A stretch of 64,000 nucleotides of DNA, taken from the NCBI RefSeq assembly GCF_018143015.1, contig NC_054757.1:21157785-21221784 (forward strand). The letters run 5' to 3'. Positions within the stretch are counted from its first letter, which is position 1. Each line of letters opens with the position of its first letter. This stretch comes from Lytechinus variegatus. Lineage: Eukaryota; Echinodermata; Echinoidea; Temnopleuroida; Toxopneustidae. Positions 12,061 through 23,869 of this stretch are shown here, in pieces. The notes beneath the pieces are model-generated. The model had not been told where the DNA came from and made no database searches. It saw nothing but the letters and a program-made list of their open reading frames with translations. A program made the translations under genes and the position numbers.

Positions 12061-12592
12061 CCCGAGGCCACTTACATTGACGAGTGGATACCATGCGCGA
12101 CCAAAAAAACAACAACAACAACACGTAAAAAGGATTTCTTTTCCAAGATAGGGCATGTTACGTATGTAACGTTATAAGAGTGTCAAAACACTGAAATAAT
12201 GAAACGGGGTATCTATTTTCGCTAGGAACACGCGTTTAGGGTCTAATTTGCGAGGGTGTAAAAATTAAGACTAAAATGTTTAATAAACAATGTATTTTTT
12301 CCCCAAGAGTCAACACTGTATACATTTTCGAGTACGATTTGCGCGAGATGTGGGAGGCCTCGGTGGGGACCGACATCAGTGATATAACGCTGTACTTGTT
12401 TAGGGTGTCAATATTTGCCAAGAGTATCGTTTTGTTTCCAATACTTGTTTAGGGTAGGGTTTCGCATGCAAATACTTGTTAAGGGGTGCATTTTCAGAAT
12501 ATTGAAAATACGTGTTTAGGGTGCTTTTCGAGACCCCATGGTCGCGCATGGTATCCACCCGTCAATGGAAGTGCCCCCCCCCCCCACCCGGG
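12061..12592. mobile_element. hAT-type MITE (family U) inserted in the SINE body
   Basis: The inverted ends contain acgagtggataccatgcgcg at the left and its near-exact inverse (cgcgcatggtatccacccgt) at the right, followed by a poly-C tract. The flanking 8-mers cgtcgatc (12053-12060) and cgtcaatc (12593-12600) match the single site in uninterrupted SINE copies, so they are an 8-base target duplication, typical of hAT. Related copies are at 21535-21640 (truncated) and 60002-60517. There is no transposase. Confidence 0.8.
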
Positions 12593-12712
12593 CGTCAATC
12601 TGGCGCTGCACAGCGGCTGCCTGGCCCACGATCAATTAGGCAAAACAAATTTTCGGAGTAGTTTCATTTCTAAAGTGTCTATTTCGAACAATAAAATATG
12701 GATTTTTTAAAA

Positions 12713-13914
12713 AATTCTGAACTCGGGTTTAAATTAAAAATTAAGTTGTGGTCTACCTATGAATAGCCAATTGTAGCACAATGCCTTAACAATACACATT
12801 CAATTTATCAACTGATATGACTCCCAAAACATTATTAACTGCCTGGGAAGGATAATTATGACAGTTGTAGAATTAAAAAAGAGCACAGTTCTGTACCTCC
12901 ATGGTATGACTTTGCAATTATTCGGTCCGTTCATCAAAATATACATTGTCACCAGTGGCTGAGCCATACGAGGAGGGGTAATAGAAAATATTATTCGGGG
13001 GAGGGGGTTATGGCCTGCAGGCATCAGTGTCCAGAAAGAGTCGAAGAAGGGTTTCCCGGCAATGTACGGAAAAAAATATTCGCTTTCCGGCACCCATGCT
13101 CCGGCCGTCGACGACATTTTGAAGAAAGGGTTACATTTTCAGCACCATTCGCAGTCAATCGCCATCTAGGGTGACAGAGCAGGCCTTGTGAAGTGACATA
13201 ATTAACCCCCCCCCCCCTTCCCACAACGGCCATACCACTGGAAGAAGGGAGTTTGCATGCATGTAAGGGGTAAGGAAAATAGACATTTCGTCAATTTTTC
13301 TTTCTAATTCGCCGAACAAGATATACATACAAAACTTGCCGGCATGAGTAGGCTGCACATTCAGACCTTAAACTCGAGTGAAGGATTTGCACAACAGACT
13401 ATATACATCAACCCTGCGTTGAAGTCGGATGGAGCCAAACAATTAGCGCCATCAATAATGGCAGAGATCGAATGGTAATCCGTTGGAAAGAAAGAGTTAC
13501 TCGGTTATCAGGGAGACTTCCCTTATGCAATAAAAATTAGTTCCTGTTTGTTTGCATTTTCAGGTCAAATACACCTAAACGACTTCCTTACAACAGTGAC
13601 ATTCAGGTTTGAAACAATAAGTCCTAAGATCCGCATTGTTACTTGTTATGCTTACACAAGTGACGCTCACGTAAACTGAGCAGACTGGGTCTGGACTAAT
13701 GTGATGCAAAACATGGGGGAGCACGAGAGGCTGATTCTCCAAAATTTACAACATTGAAAAGTTGATTGTTTCAAAGTTCTTTCACTAATTTTCAACCACT
13801 GGAATGAAAAAGTTTAGAAAGACTTGGGCGTTGCGACACTAACTGGAGTTACGTTAAATATTTTCCGGTGAAATAATTCAAGGGAATTTATTACTATTAT
13901 GGTGGTGATTTTTT
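12713..13914. other. No gene seen; G/C homopolymer repeats
   Basis: Includes a decayed G-tract repeat at about 12950-13110 and a C11 run at 13207-13217. The three overlapping minus-strand open frames of 67-105 residues share no family features and cross the homopolymers. Confidence 0.4.
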
Positions 13915-14095
13915 TTCTCACCAGATTGCTAAGAAAGCATGGATGCTTGTAAGTAAGCAACCAGATGTCCGACGGCTGCAGGTCCTCTCCAAAGGACCTG
14001 GTAATGAGGATTAATAACTTGCCAAAGCGCACCAAATGGGAATCAGTCACCGAAACTCCCGCTCTACCGACTGAGCTATCGACAACTTGTACAGG
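13915..14095 (-). mobile_element. tRNA-derived SINE, Arg-like head (copy 2)
   Basis: Same order as the copy at 63222-63412: agaaagcatggatgcttgta, gtcctctccaaaggacctgg, then, at the right edge, the inverse of a tRNA A box (ctctaccgactgagctatc). The T-loop box is damaged. Confidence 0.75.
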
Positions 14096-14299
14096 CATAA
14101 GCTCATAATGCATGCCCTTATCCTACATACAGAAATCAACAAAACAATCTCGGCTCGGAATATAATAGTGTAGGAATGATGTATTAATTTTGTTAAAACA
14201 TGTGTCGACACATTGATCAATAAATTGACATGACAGACAATATAATAACTTGGATACAAAGTAATGAAAAGACCCAATGTCTTTACATTATTTTGTAGT

Positions 14300-14630
14300 A
14301 CTCACTCGGGGGGGGGGGGGGCTACTCAGATTATAACATGATACCGATGTTCCACACAAAATTCGAAAATTGGGGATCTGGAACTAAATTTGGGTCTTCA
14401 AAATGCAATGCTTTGGACTGACCACATCAAAAATCGGGGTCTCCAGAACTCAATATATCGTACATAGTAAGCGGTTATTTGAGGGCCTCTGAAATGGGGG
14501 AAAATATGAATTTCTATGACTTTCTAAATTGGTGATGCTCTGGAACTGAAATTTAGGCTGAATATTAGGGATGTCGACCGCGGCACATAATTACTAAGTA
14601 GCCCCACCCCCTCCCGGGTTCTCACTATTT
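14300..14630. mobile_element. MITE with tcactcggggg / cccccgggttctcact ends
   Basis: The left edge actcactcggggggg...gctact is answered by agtagccccaccccctcccg...ttctcact at the right, an imperfect inverted repeat around 330 bases. The interior repeats phrases such as ctggaactaaatttgggtct and ctggaactgaaatttaggct. A separate small hairpin (gtaattcttgctatttag and its inverse) follows at about 14630-14685. Confidence 0.55.
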
Positions 14631-14740
14631 TGTAATTCTTGCTATTTAGTGCTAGGATTGCCCTAAATAGTGAGAATTACAAATTTAGATTTTATGTGGT
14701 GTTTCATTATAGAGCTGCATTTAAAACTGTTGGCCTTTTC

Positions 14741-14935
14741 TGACGCTAAGTCACATCTTGCACACTGTGCTGCACGCGACCCAGGTGAGGCGAATGTGTA
14801 CCCGGCATGATTACTTTCTTGCAGGCACTGAGCGCTGGTGATGGTAGCTCGAGCTAAAGCCGGGGTAATATCAAGCATTTTGTATCCTCGGGCCAAAAGC
14901 ATTATTACAAGTCCAGCTATCATTATTATTATTCT
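14741..14935 (+). mobile_element. 5'-truncated SINE body (Gln/Glu family)
   Basis: Starts inside the body at cacactgtgctgcacgcgac and runs through cactgagcgctggtgatgg, gctaaagccggggtaatat and an ATTATT tail. The tRNA head is absent. Confidence 0.7.
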
Positions 14936-15020
14936 CAAGAGCTTTGGATTCCCCATCAGCTGCAGGTGTAATCTGATCTTTAAGTTAGATTCAATATGTT
15001 AAAGATGTTAAAGGTTCAAT

Positions 15021-15430
15021 AGCAGCGCTTCTCAGCCTTTTCTTACTCGAGGATCACTTTGACTCTCAGATATTTCTTCGAGGCCCAGCTACCAAAATTT
15101 AAGAAACCGTCTATTTTGATGGAAACAAATCTTAAAATATGAAAAAGCTGTTAGCACATTCGAAACAGACAGCTTGAGAATTAACTAATTCGCAAATGTC
15201 CGGTAAATGGGCGAATATATGCATGCACATGACATGCATGAGGTTCACATCAAAGTTCGATACCATTTAATATAGTATGCATGTGCATGCTTTCCAACAT
15301 GTACCTAGGCGTGCTTTAGTTTTTGACCCATGTAGACCGATCGGAGAGGTCTGTATATGTATCATAGTTTTCCCCTATTTTTTCTCTCCCTTTGGAACTT
15401 CTCGCGGCCCACCGTTTGAAAAGCGCTGGG
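15021..15430. mobile_element. Probable hAT-type non-autonomous element
   Basis: The left end cagcgcttctcagccttttc and the right end, read in reverse, cagcgcttttcaaacggtgg are inverted, and resemble the common hAT terminus with gcggcccac next to it. The expected 8-base duplication is not clear (ttcaatag against gggtatag), so the superfamily is tentative. Confidence 0.5.
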
Positions 15431-15479
15431 GTATAGGGTAATATAAAAATAAAAAAAGTTGCGAGCTCTACAAACATTT

Positions 15480-15690
15480 GGCCCAAAATTACACTGGCTT
15501 CAGCATATTACACCCACTGCGTTTCAAGGAATGGTGCTCATTCACCTCACGGTCCTCACCCGGGTTGAGTGCAGCACAATGTGGGTAAATTTCTTGAAGG
15601 AAAACACGTCGTAATGGCTTGGAATCGAACCGACGTCCCTCTGATTGAAAGACGAGTCACAACCACTAGACCATGCTCAACGCCCGCACA
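15480..15690 (-). mobile_element. SINE of the shared-body family with a Glu-like head
   Basis: On the minus strand it reads gggcgttgagcatggtctag, then an anticodon loop that would be TTC (tctttcaatc), then ggttcgattcc, then the shared body (tgtgctgcactcaacccggg). The copy ends near 15480 without a long tail. Confidence 0.75.
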
Positions 15691-16476
15691 ATATTGAATC
15701 TGCTGCTAAAAATGGATTCATATAAATATATTCTTAGATTATCTTTGATTAAATATAACAGTGGCAAGTTCTCACTTCTAACTTAATAATTTATTCAATA
15801 TAATTTGATCCTTAAATTAACAGGAATTTATTATTAGCACCTTAGATGAATTTTAACGATAATCACTTCAGCCACGAATACATAAAATACATAAAATATA
15901 TTTCACGAATATACTATATTTCTAAGCAATGTAAATGTAGAGCGGTACAAACAGATTCATATGACAGTGTTTTCAAAACTCTTACTAAGGCCGGAATGAA
16001 CGATATTTTCAACAATAGTTCAATAACATTGCATAAGAATTAAAGCGTCCATGTACTTCAAAGGCATATACATGTATAATATTTTCTTCCTATAAAGCAC
16101 AGTCAACCAGGAACATCTTCGTATTTCGTGTGTTATGTTTGTACAGGACGCTCTGCCTAATAATGGAGCTGATGTGCTGTGATGCTCTAAAAATAACAAA
16201 AAAGGTCCAAGTACAAATCCCTGTGGCACTCCAACAGGAATTACGACTGGAATGTGTGGGTGGCTGGGTGCGAACAAAATAATCTTGGTCCCTTTCTCCA
16301 TGACATTACTCTGAAATAAATATCCACTGGTAAATTTGACATAAAGTAAAGAAGTATGTTTTATACTCCTTACCCTTCATTTTGTCAGTACTTCGTGGAC
16401 AGTCGTGTTTGTCAATGTTGATAAATTGAAAATGCATGCACTACTGAATCAAACTATCTGCTAATAAAAAACCTCC
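15691..16476 (-). other. 3' flank of the SLC16-like gene with a possible LINE relic
   Basis: No exon is supported. At about 16180-16270 the minus strand encodes GVPQGFVLGPFLLFL, close to the conserved (G)VPQGSVLGPLLF block of non-LTR reverse transcriptases, but the match stops there. It may be a very short LINE remnant or chance. AT-rich sequence at 15780-15835 has candidate minus-strand poly(A) signals (ttatt on the plus strand). Confidence 0.35.
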
Positions 16477-19400
16477 CTAAATTGCAGATTCCCAGTTCTC
16501 CAATTCAGATACATCGGTAGAAACTTGATGATAACCATTAGTGGTTAATGCAGTTGGTTTGACGCACAGGATATCTTCTTGACCATTGGGTGTTACGGCT
16601 ACTTCCGGAACGACTACCGTTGAATCCTGATCACCGTCCTCGAATCGTATGCATCTGGTGACCATTAGCATTACAACAGCCGACAACCAAAAGAAAGCAC
16701 CGGATATATAGAAAGGAACAGCGAACGAACCGGTGGCATCAGATAATTGTCCTGTGATAAAAGAAACGAGAGGAAGAACGTAATGATCGATCCCTGTTAA
16801 AGGATAGAGTTTTGTTTCATATCACAGGGCATCCCGAGACAAGTATTACTCTCGTGAAAAGGGGGCGTGCCACCTTAAGTAAGTAAAAATGTCCGAGTTA
16901 AACCCTTTCAATAGAAAAGCTGGGGAAAAGTAACGGACGCCCATTTCAAGTCACAGAGCACAACTGAAATTAACTCTTACATCGATTTATTGTATTGTTA
17001 AGGAGCAGTCACAAGTCACCCCCACCCTCCCTCACACCTGGCACCCGTAGCGCCGCACCCGAGGATTGATGGTGCATGAGCTATGTAAATAATTTCGTCA
17101 CGTCAGATACATACCCATCAACTGTGTACTAAGGACGTTCCCAAGGCCTCCAATCGCAGTGACAAGTCCAATGGCACTGGGGACTGCGTCGAGCGCAACG
17201 TATTTCCTACATACTAACATCGTCGTGGGGACCATGATGCCGGCGCCGATTCCGTAGACCACTATCAAAGCAAACTGGCCAGCAGTCGAAGTTATGAGGG
17301 GGTTGAACATTGGTTGGACCCCCGATATGACCAGGGACAGTATGTATAGATTCGTCAACGAGATCAATTTGAAATCAAGAAGGAAGCCATGGAGTGCTCG
17401 AGAAAGAAGTCCTGTGATTCCGTACGCAGACATCACCAAACTGGCCGTACCTTTTGACAATCCGAGTTCGAGCACCAGCTTCGGGGCTGTAAAGACTAAC
17501 ACCGACATATGACCTTCGAAAGATAGGATTGACACAAGACACAAGGTAACAAAGTGGACGTTCTTCACGAGTCTAGAGATGGCGAATGTTTTGTCGATGT
17601 TTCGCAAGATCCTTTTACAAAACGAGTCTGATGATAGGTCACCGCCGTTAATCGAATCCTCGTCACTGGCTTTTGATGGCTTTGACTTGTACGCTGCCAT
17701 GATTTTCTGTTCCATTTTAGTCCTCCGTAAGATCACTCCACAAAGGATGAAATTTGCATTGATAGCCGCGTGAATGAACATGGCCCCCTTCCATCCGTAT
17801 ACCGAGCAGAGTTTCTCTAGCAAGGGAGCCATCACGAAGAATCCCGCTCCGATACCAGCATACGTCACACCATTAGCCATTCCAAGCCGTTTCTTGAAAT
17901 AATAACGGATGACTACTCCACCCGGAAGTATGCAGCGCCGTAAGCAAGACCTGTATATTGAAAAAAAAACACTCAACATGATTAGAACTTACAAAAAATG
18001 GCTTTAGATTTCACATTTGCAAAAGTTTACAGGTGGAAAGTGGGAGAGAGCTATAACTCCCTCAGTTTCTGTGTACGTGAATTACATAGCCTATTGGCAG
18101 CTAAGAGAATTGGCGCACTTCATGGAGAATAAAATAGGCGAAAATCTATGTACAAATATCTCAGACTGTACAAGGAATTTGCCATCAACTGGAAAATGAA
18201 AGATCTTTGACAGGATAATAAACCCCATTCTGGCGACAGGCCGGGGGTGATGAGGTACGGAAACAAAAATAATCTAGCTTTATACGGAACCCTAGCCTAT
18301 CACCTATTATAGACGGAGGCTGCAGCACGTTATCTTTTCAGTTACGCTAAACGTAAGAAATACGTCTGGTGAGTAAGACTTCGCAGCCACTGTTCTACAT
18401 CTTCCGCATCAGTCGTATTGAAAACGTTTCGCGTAACAGCATTAAACTCAAAGACAAAGGCTGCAGCCTTGATATAACAGACTATTGAATGGGACCCACG
18501 ATCATGATGATCGTTTTACGAAAGGTTATAGATTTTTTTTCTTACCTGCGATAGTGCTACAAACATGGATCTGCCAAAGTTGAGTTGAGAAGGACGCTAA
18601 TAGGGTAGAAAGGGCTCCGATGACCCCGCCTGTAATCGCCACAAGACGACATCCAAACCGCTGGCATGACGCTCCTAAGAGTACAGCTGGAAGATAAACA
18701 ACAGTACAAAATGAAAATATGATCTCATATTGAACCATGATACCATATCAATAGATATATTTTATATATCTTGGATACAGTAGAAACAAAGTTGACAATT
18801 ATCAAAGTAGATGATGACGTAGCACGTCTTTTTCAGGGTTATCCAAACCCTGAAGAACACAATCATGTTACGTCGAAAATTTTGCTCCCATCTGAATAAA
18901 CTTTGATGAGCTAAATGCATAACTTCTTCATAGTTTGTACCCTTTTCCCTTCACTTTCTATCTCTTTCTCCTTCCTGTTTTTTTTTCTTGGTCGCGGAAC
19001 TTCTGGGGTGTAGTGACTCAAAGGGCCCCCATTTACGCGCCAGTAATCATGTGGTGCCATATATGCTACTAGACTTTCAGTACATTCCTATAATAGTATT
19101 CCCAACCACATGCGGGCTTAATTTATTTTCAGGTTTTAGTTGTGAGAAATGTGAAGTAATTTCAAGCGCACGCAATTGTGCAAACAACGTACATGTATTG
19201 CATCATGCAGTCTGATGTGAAGAACAAAACGTCAATAATCTATATTTTTGTTTTACTAAGTGATAATTCAAGCGCAAATATTGATGTAGGAGAAAAAAAT
19301 AAACATAGTAGAGTCCAATATGCTGGGGGTGTATTTTGTATTGTGATATATATATATACATATATAATCAGTGAGGCTAGAAGTTTACATACACCAAGAA

Positions 19401-21962
19401 AATTCAAAGAAAAAATTAACACTACTGTATCTTATAAAATATTTGTGTTATCATAACGAATTTGATGTCAAACAAATGAGTATGTCATGCGCCTTCATCG
19501 AATTGCTTTGTCATCAGGCGCCGAAAAATATTTAGGTATCATTTTCTACCCAAGAATCTTCATATTTTAGACAAAATAGAAATAAAAGCTCGACATTTTT
19601 TTTTATATATTTGTGCTAGGTACTTCTCAAGACTAACATTTCATATTCCACTTTGTTCAGTGGTGACATATCATGATAGAAAATGTAACTTAAATCATAG
19701 ATTTGACATTTATATATTTCTATGAAACGATGCTTGAAAATAAATGCTACTATTTTTCTTTAAAGAAGATTCCACCTGAAATAGACTTTAATCCCAACGG
19801 GATCTCACTTATGACTGTGAAAGAGCTTGATACGCTCTTTCATTTGATACCAAATTTGTCATGGTAGTATTTATATCTCTAAAGATATATAGTAAACGAT
19901 GTTTGGAAAGCGAATAAATTTCACTGAATTACATGGGTGTATGTTAAGTTTCGGCCTCAACTGCACATATATACATGTATTAAGCCTTGTTTTAAGTTGT
20001 GAGTTTTGAGCAGCAAGATTCAAATCTGAATGGTCTGCACTATATGCCTTATGCCACCATCTCCGAGAGTGTGAGTCCATGTGTTGAAATCTTCCTTGAG
20101 GAGTTAGTATGACTTTGGGCTTCATTGTACTGGACCTAACTAGTAGGTCCCTGATTGTAAGGAGGTGTTAAATTAAATTCCGAGTTAGTCTTTTGACTCT
20201 ACTCCAAAACTGCGTTTTGCACCCTTTTGTCCACATAGTATACTAATCTTGATCTCCCTATATAGGCCTGTATACTTGCCCAAACTAAGCTCCTTTGTTT
20301 ACTGTAAGACCAGGAACAAGAGCATTCGATAGATAGGCCTTCGGCAAAGAACTTCTTTAGGCCTACTTAAAGGATAAAAGCAAATAAAATGTCCTCTCCT
20401 ACCCATTTGTTTTTCATAGGGCCCCCGCAATAGTGATATCAAACACCTTGGTGATATAACTCTTTAAGTATATAGGCCTTACTCGTGCATCAGCTGGTCC
20501 GTACCACAGTCCACAGCTATATAGATTCAGACAGAAATACGACAATACATTATCGATCGTATCTTTACTGTAAGTGTAATACGGATTTGTTTAACCGCAT
20601 TGTTTCTGATACCAACTAACTGGCCAGCATAATATATTATCATAATATACACCTATACATGTACAATGAATACTCTGAACAATAGAAGCGCTCAAACCCT
20701 CGTATGTACTGTTCAGCTCGAACTTCGAAATTCACAATAAGAATTGATGGCGATTCTATTATCCACCCGTGGCATGCATGGAGTTGTATAGTGCATTTCC
20801 TGGTCATTATGATGTCCGCTTAAATCATGCAAAATATAGGCATATAGATGTATTCGTGTTTTTAGTAATACTTGTGCCTCTGACATCTGAGCAAGCCCCG
20901 AGGAGCAAGTCTTACATTAAAGCAAAATTTTAATTTAAAAAAAGTTAAATTTACACGATCGAGCCTCAAAATCCTAGACCAGTGGGGGCGTCGTGGTCTA
21001 GTGGTTAAGACTCTCGTCTTTCAATCTGAGGGAAATGGGTTCGTTTCCAGCCCGACGTGTTTTCCTTCGGAAAAAAAATTTACCCACATTGTGCTGCACT
21101 CAACACAATAAGTGAAATGGTTGTCGGCAGAAAGTAATTCCTCTAAAAGCTGTGAGCACCGAGTGACTATATACAAGTCATAAGTGGGTACCTTATGTGC
21201 AAATCGTCACAGGGATAAATGCTAATCCGGCAAAGACACACTTCACCAGACATGCATAGCCATCATGACTCAGCGTCTTGTGTGTCCTAATACACCAATT
21301 CTTCAAGTCTTGTACTCCATTATGCAAGCGCAAAAATAATATGCCACCACCACTAATCCACACACACACACACCCTCACCCACATCAACACACAAAATAA
21401 TAATCATTAATCGATATGTAAAGAATCAGTAGATACCCTATCACATATTTGTAGATGTCTACCCGGGGATGTCTAGATGCATTCAATCGTACTTGTATTG
21501 AATAATTGTTATTGTTTTACCTTTGTTATTTCCCGGGGCCACTTACATGACGAGTGGATACCATGCGCGACCAAAAAACACGTAAAAAGGATGTCTTTTT
21601 CACGATAGAGCACGTTCAAATTCAATACAAATCATTCGCTGCTTAGGGTTACCCCCTCCCTACTCCCCGACCCCTCCCATAACCACATCTATACATTTGA
21701 TTTGGGGATGTAATCATCATAATCATAATTATGACAGACATCGATATAAAGGATATTTACCAATGGCGGGCAAACCGAAAGTCAATTCAAGAGCGATCAG
21801 AGACGTTGACCCCGTTCCAACATTGAAATATTCCTGCCATTCTACGATGTATATCCCAACTAAAGGAACTGCCCCAGCATACAACATCTGACTGGTGAAG
21901 GTTGACAGGAGAACGCACCAGGCCCATCCCCGATCAGTCGACTCAGAATAACTGGACGCCAT
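16477..21962 (-). CDS. SLC16-family (monocarboxylate-transporter-like) carrier, 4 exons
   Basis: Exons in order: 21962-21761, 18686-18546, 17950-17115, 16751-16477; all introns are GT-AG with phase 1. The product is a 12-helix plasma-membrane carrier of the major facilitator superfamily, about 484 residues. Family marks are DRGWAWCVLLSTF at the start of helix 1 (the D/E-G-G-W-x-W signature), RFGCRLVAITGGVIGALST in helix 3, YYFKKRLGMANGVTYAGIGAG before helix 5, a long charged central loop (KMEQKIMAAYKSKPSKASDE), and GQLSDATGSFAVPFYISG late in the protein. I chose the ATG at 21960-21962 because the family starts a few residues before DRGW; the open frame upstream is unrelated. One base appears to be missing near 17931-17933: the splice-determined frame gives GLAYGAA and the next frame gives ILPGGVV, exactly the spacing of the family. 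Substrate is unknown; SLC16 members carry lactate, aromatic amino acids, thyroid hormone or creatine. Confidence 0.92.
17115..17950 (-). CDS. Exon 3 of the SLC16-like gene, with a probable one-base deletion
   Basis: This is the largest exon, covering helix 4 to near helix 11, and includes the central cytoplasmic loop. It follows an acceptor with a strong polypyrimidine run (T9 then caatatacag) and ends at a gtatgt donor. From the acceptor the phase left by exon 2 reads GLAYGAA then loses homology; from about 17930 the neighbouring frame reads on without a stop to the donor. Entry and exit phases agree with the neighbouring exons only if one base is restored. It could be a sequencing error, an allele, or a true loss of function. 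Confidence 0.85.
20990..21240 (+). mobile_element. SINE of the shared-body family with a Glu-like head
   Basis: Head gcgtcgtggtctagtggtta, anticodon loop that would be TTC, degraded B box (gggttcgtttcc), then the shared body (cattgtgctgcactcaacac). It lies in intron 1 of the SLC16-like gene, opposite in strand to the gene. Confidence 0.8.
21535..21640. mobile_element. Truncated hAT-type MITE, family U
   Basis: Matches the left end of the 12061-12592 element (gacgagtggataccatgcgc, then cacgtaaaaaggatgtcttt) for about 100 bases and then stops. The right end is missing. It lies less than 130 bases from exon 1 of the SLC16-like gene, within the intron. Confidence 0.75.
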
Positions 21963-23865
21963 TTCACCGATCACAAGAAGACATTGAGGTAGACCAATAA
22001 ATGCTCCATGAATAGAAAGACCACTTGTCTGATCTCCCAGAGTCCCAGTAATTATGAGCCCAGATGCTGTTGTCGACCCATAGACTGAGCGAGCGGCGCA
22101 TAACATGGGATGCTGCCTAGTAGATGGAAAATACTGGGTTGTGATAAGATAACGTGACGCGTCGAAATTACCCTCTCCTGAGCGTTGATATCGTATTGTC
22201 TCTGTATTCGTCGCAATAAACCAAATAATCTGCTGCAATATTATTGTCGATGATACTCGTCCATCGATGTATGCGCTTTACGTTATGTTTCCCATCGTGC
22301 AAACTGGTTTCTCCCTCCCTATTCATTCCACTCAAGCATAAGTGACGTGAATTGTTCGATAGCAAACACAACGTACACAAAATTGCTCGCTGCGTTTGCA
22401 GACAATAGGTTCTCAGAAGCTGCACGTTCGGTGTACGTAGACAGGAGGATGCAAATTTGTAGGGGAAAGGCCAAATATTTTCTTGAACACGGGGGATTTC
22501 TGTCATTTTCTTGTGAACTTGACATTAGACTTTTCGCGGGTTTTGCGTGGTGTGTTCATGTAAATGTGTTGGAAGAGCTAGAGATTACTGTTGCCCACAA
22601 GTTGTAACACAATCGTAGGCAAGGTCAAGGCGTCACCTTATCCGTGGCAACAACATCAGCGGCATGAACATAATGATGGTCGCTTAATAAAGTCTTGTCG
22701 CTGAGGGCTCGCATCAACTTTAGTTCAATCCCAGAATTTATTCCTGACATTATCAGGAAACGACATATACATGACTCATATGCGTGCGATTCAAATGATA
22801 ACATATGTCACATAATCGTCTGCTTCTTAATTTTGCTGCTTCAAATCTAAAGTATGTTGGTTGAAAAGCAGTTTATATCACAGTATCAGCCAACAAACCA
22901 AAGGAAAGCTGTGCCTTTATTTGTAAATAATCCGATGCGCCTATATGGTATTCGCTATTGTCAAAACACCTCGATGCACATTAATAACTAGGCGGTGGAT
23001 CTCATTCGAGTCAAAGAAACGATAACGTTGAATGTCCATCTGTATAATGGGTCTATATGTTTTAATAAACTTAAAATTTGACAACAGATTCGCAAGGGCG
23101 TCAGCAAACAGTCCACATAGACAAACATAATATATCTGTATATTGTGTCTCAGTCTTCATTGGTATAATAACTAAATTCCCAACAACAAAAAAACTTCAG
23201 TCTATAAATCATTTGCATGTTCATATTTTTACCCGGTATTTTTAGAATAAAATTATTATTGGCATCATCGGATCAATAACTCTTAGTTCTATAAAGAAGA
23301 CAGAAGCTCAATTTTTAAACAGTCAAAGAATTAATTCACTAATGATAATCAGAATAACAAAAGAAAGAGAGAGAAAGATGAAGAGAGATCAGTGATAAAT
23401 CTGATTCAAATCACTGTTTTTTTTTTCACATGATTTAGGATGACAGTAAAGTCTGCATTTCTTCCCAATAATGTTGCTAGCTCGATCTGAGCTTGTTTAA
23501 TTTCATTCGTCTGTGCATTGTTCTTCTCTCTCTTTCATATTTGTTACATTGTAGTAAAAAAATGTTCTATTGTGATGTGGCGTTTTAGATATCAATGATC
23601 TTCAGACCTGTACGACCCTGGCATGTGATTGTCTCGACGAGCAATCAGTACGATCGGGTTTCAGAAAGGAAATCTTGAGAGGATATTGATACTGTAGATC
23701 GTCATGATTTTTATTTCTTTGTCTGCATGTTAATCCCTCGGAGAGGGGGGGGGGGGGGGGGGGGGGCACTGCCATCACTGGTACATACAAGGAGAGGCTC
23801 GTGTACACCAAATCAAGTATATTCTGTGTGGTCAGTATTTGGTTAAACAGTGCCTCAGGGGGCAA
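21963..23865. other. Upstream region of the SLC16-like gene; no other gene seen
   Basis: The 5' UTR and promoter of the SLC16-like gene should lie here, but I see no convincing TATA box, initiator or 5' UTR exon. A purine-rich run (aagaaagagagagaaagatg) is near 23355. A G26 tract interrupted by single bases is at about 23745-23766. The open frames at 22168-22607 overlap each other on both strands and look non-coding. Confidence 0.4.
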
Positions 23866-23869
23866 GGGA

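Larger units (their letters stand above)
11753..12712 (+). mobile_element. tRNA-derived SINE, Val-like head, split by two nested insertions
   Basis: The SINE starts with a tRNA-like head (ttggctcagttggtagagcg, anticodon loop ctcacaa), continues after an insert with the B box ggattcaaacc, then body gctgctaccctgtttggcg and agcctcgtcgat. It resumes after a second insert with tggcgctgcacagcggctgc through tatttcgaacaat. Unbroken relatives at 24541-24795 and 56715-56957 show what the uninterrupted order is. The Val-like head is not an intact tRNA gene. Confidence 0.85.
18687..21760 (-). other. Intron 1 of the SLC16-like gene
   Basis: A 3.07-kb intron. It contains a SINE (20990-21240), a truncated hAT-type MITE (21535-21640), a CA-rich run near 21360-21395, and at about 19372 the phrase gaagtttacatacaccaag, which resembles a Tc1-type terminus but has no partner that I can find. 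No further coding exon is seen. Confidence 0.7.

Noticed and set aside
19365-19400. Tc1-type transposon end (gaagtttacatacacc)
   Set aside because: No matching inverted end within the next kilobases and no transposase; could be chance or a solo fragment.
21963-22238. N-terminal extension of the SLC16-like protein by about 90 residues
   Set aside because: In frame and open, but the family begins a few residues before the DRGWAW motif and the extension has no membrane-protein or family character.
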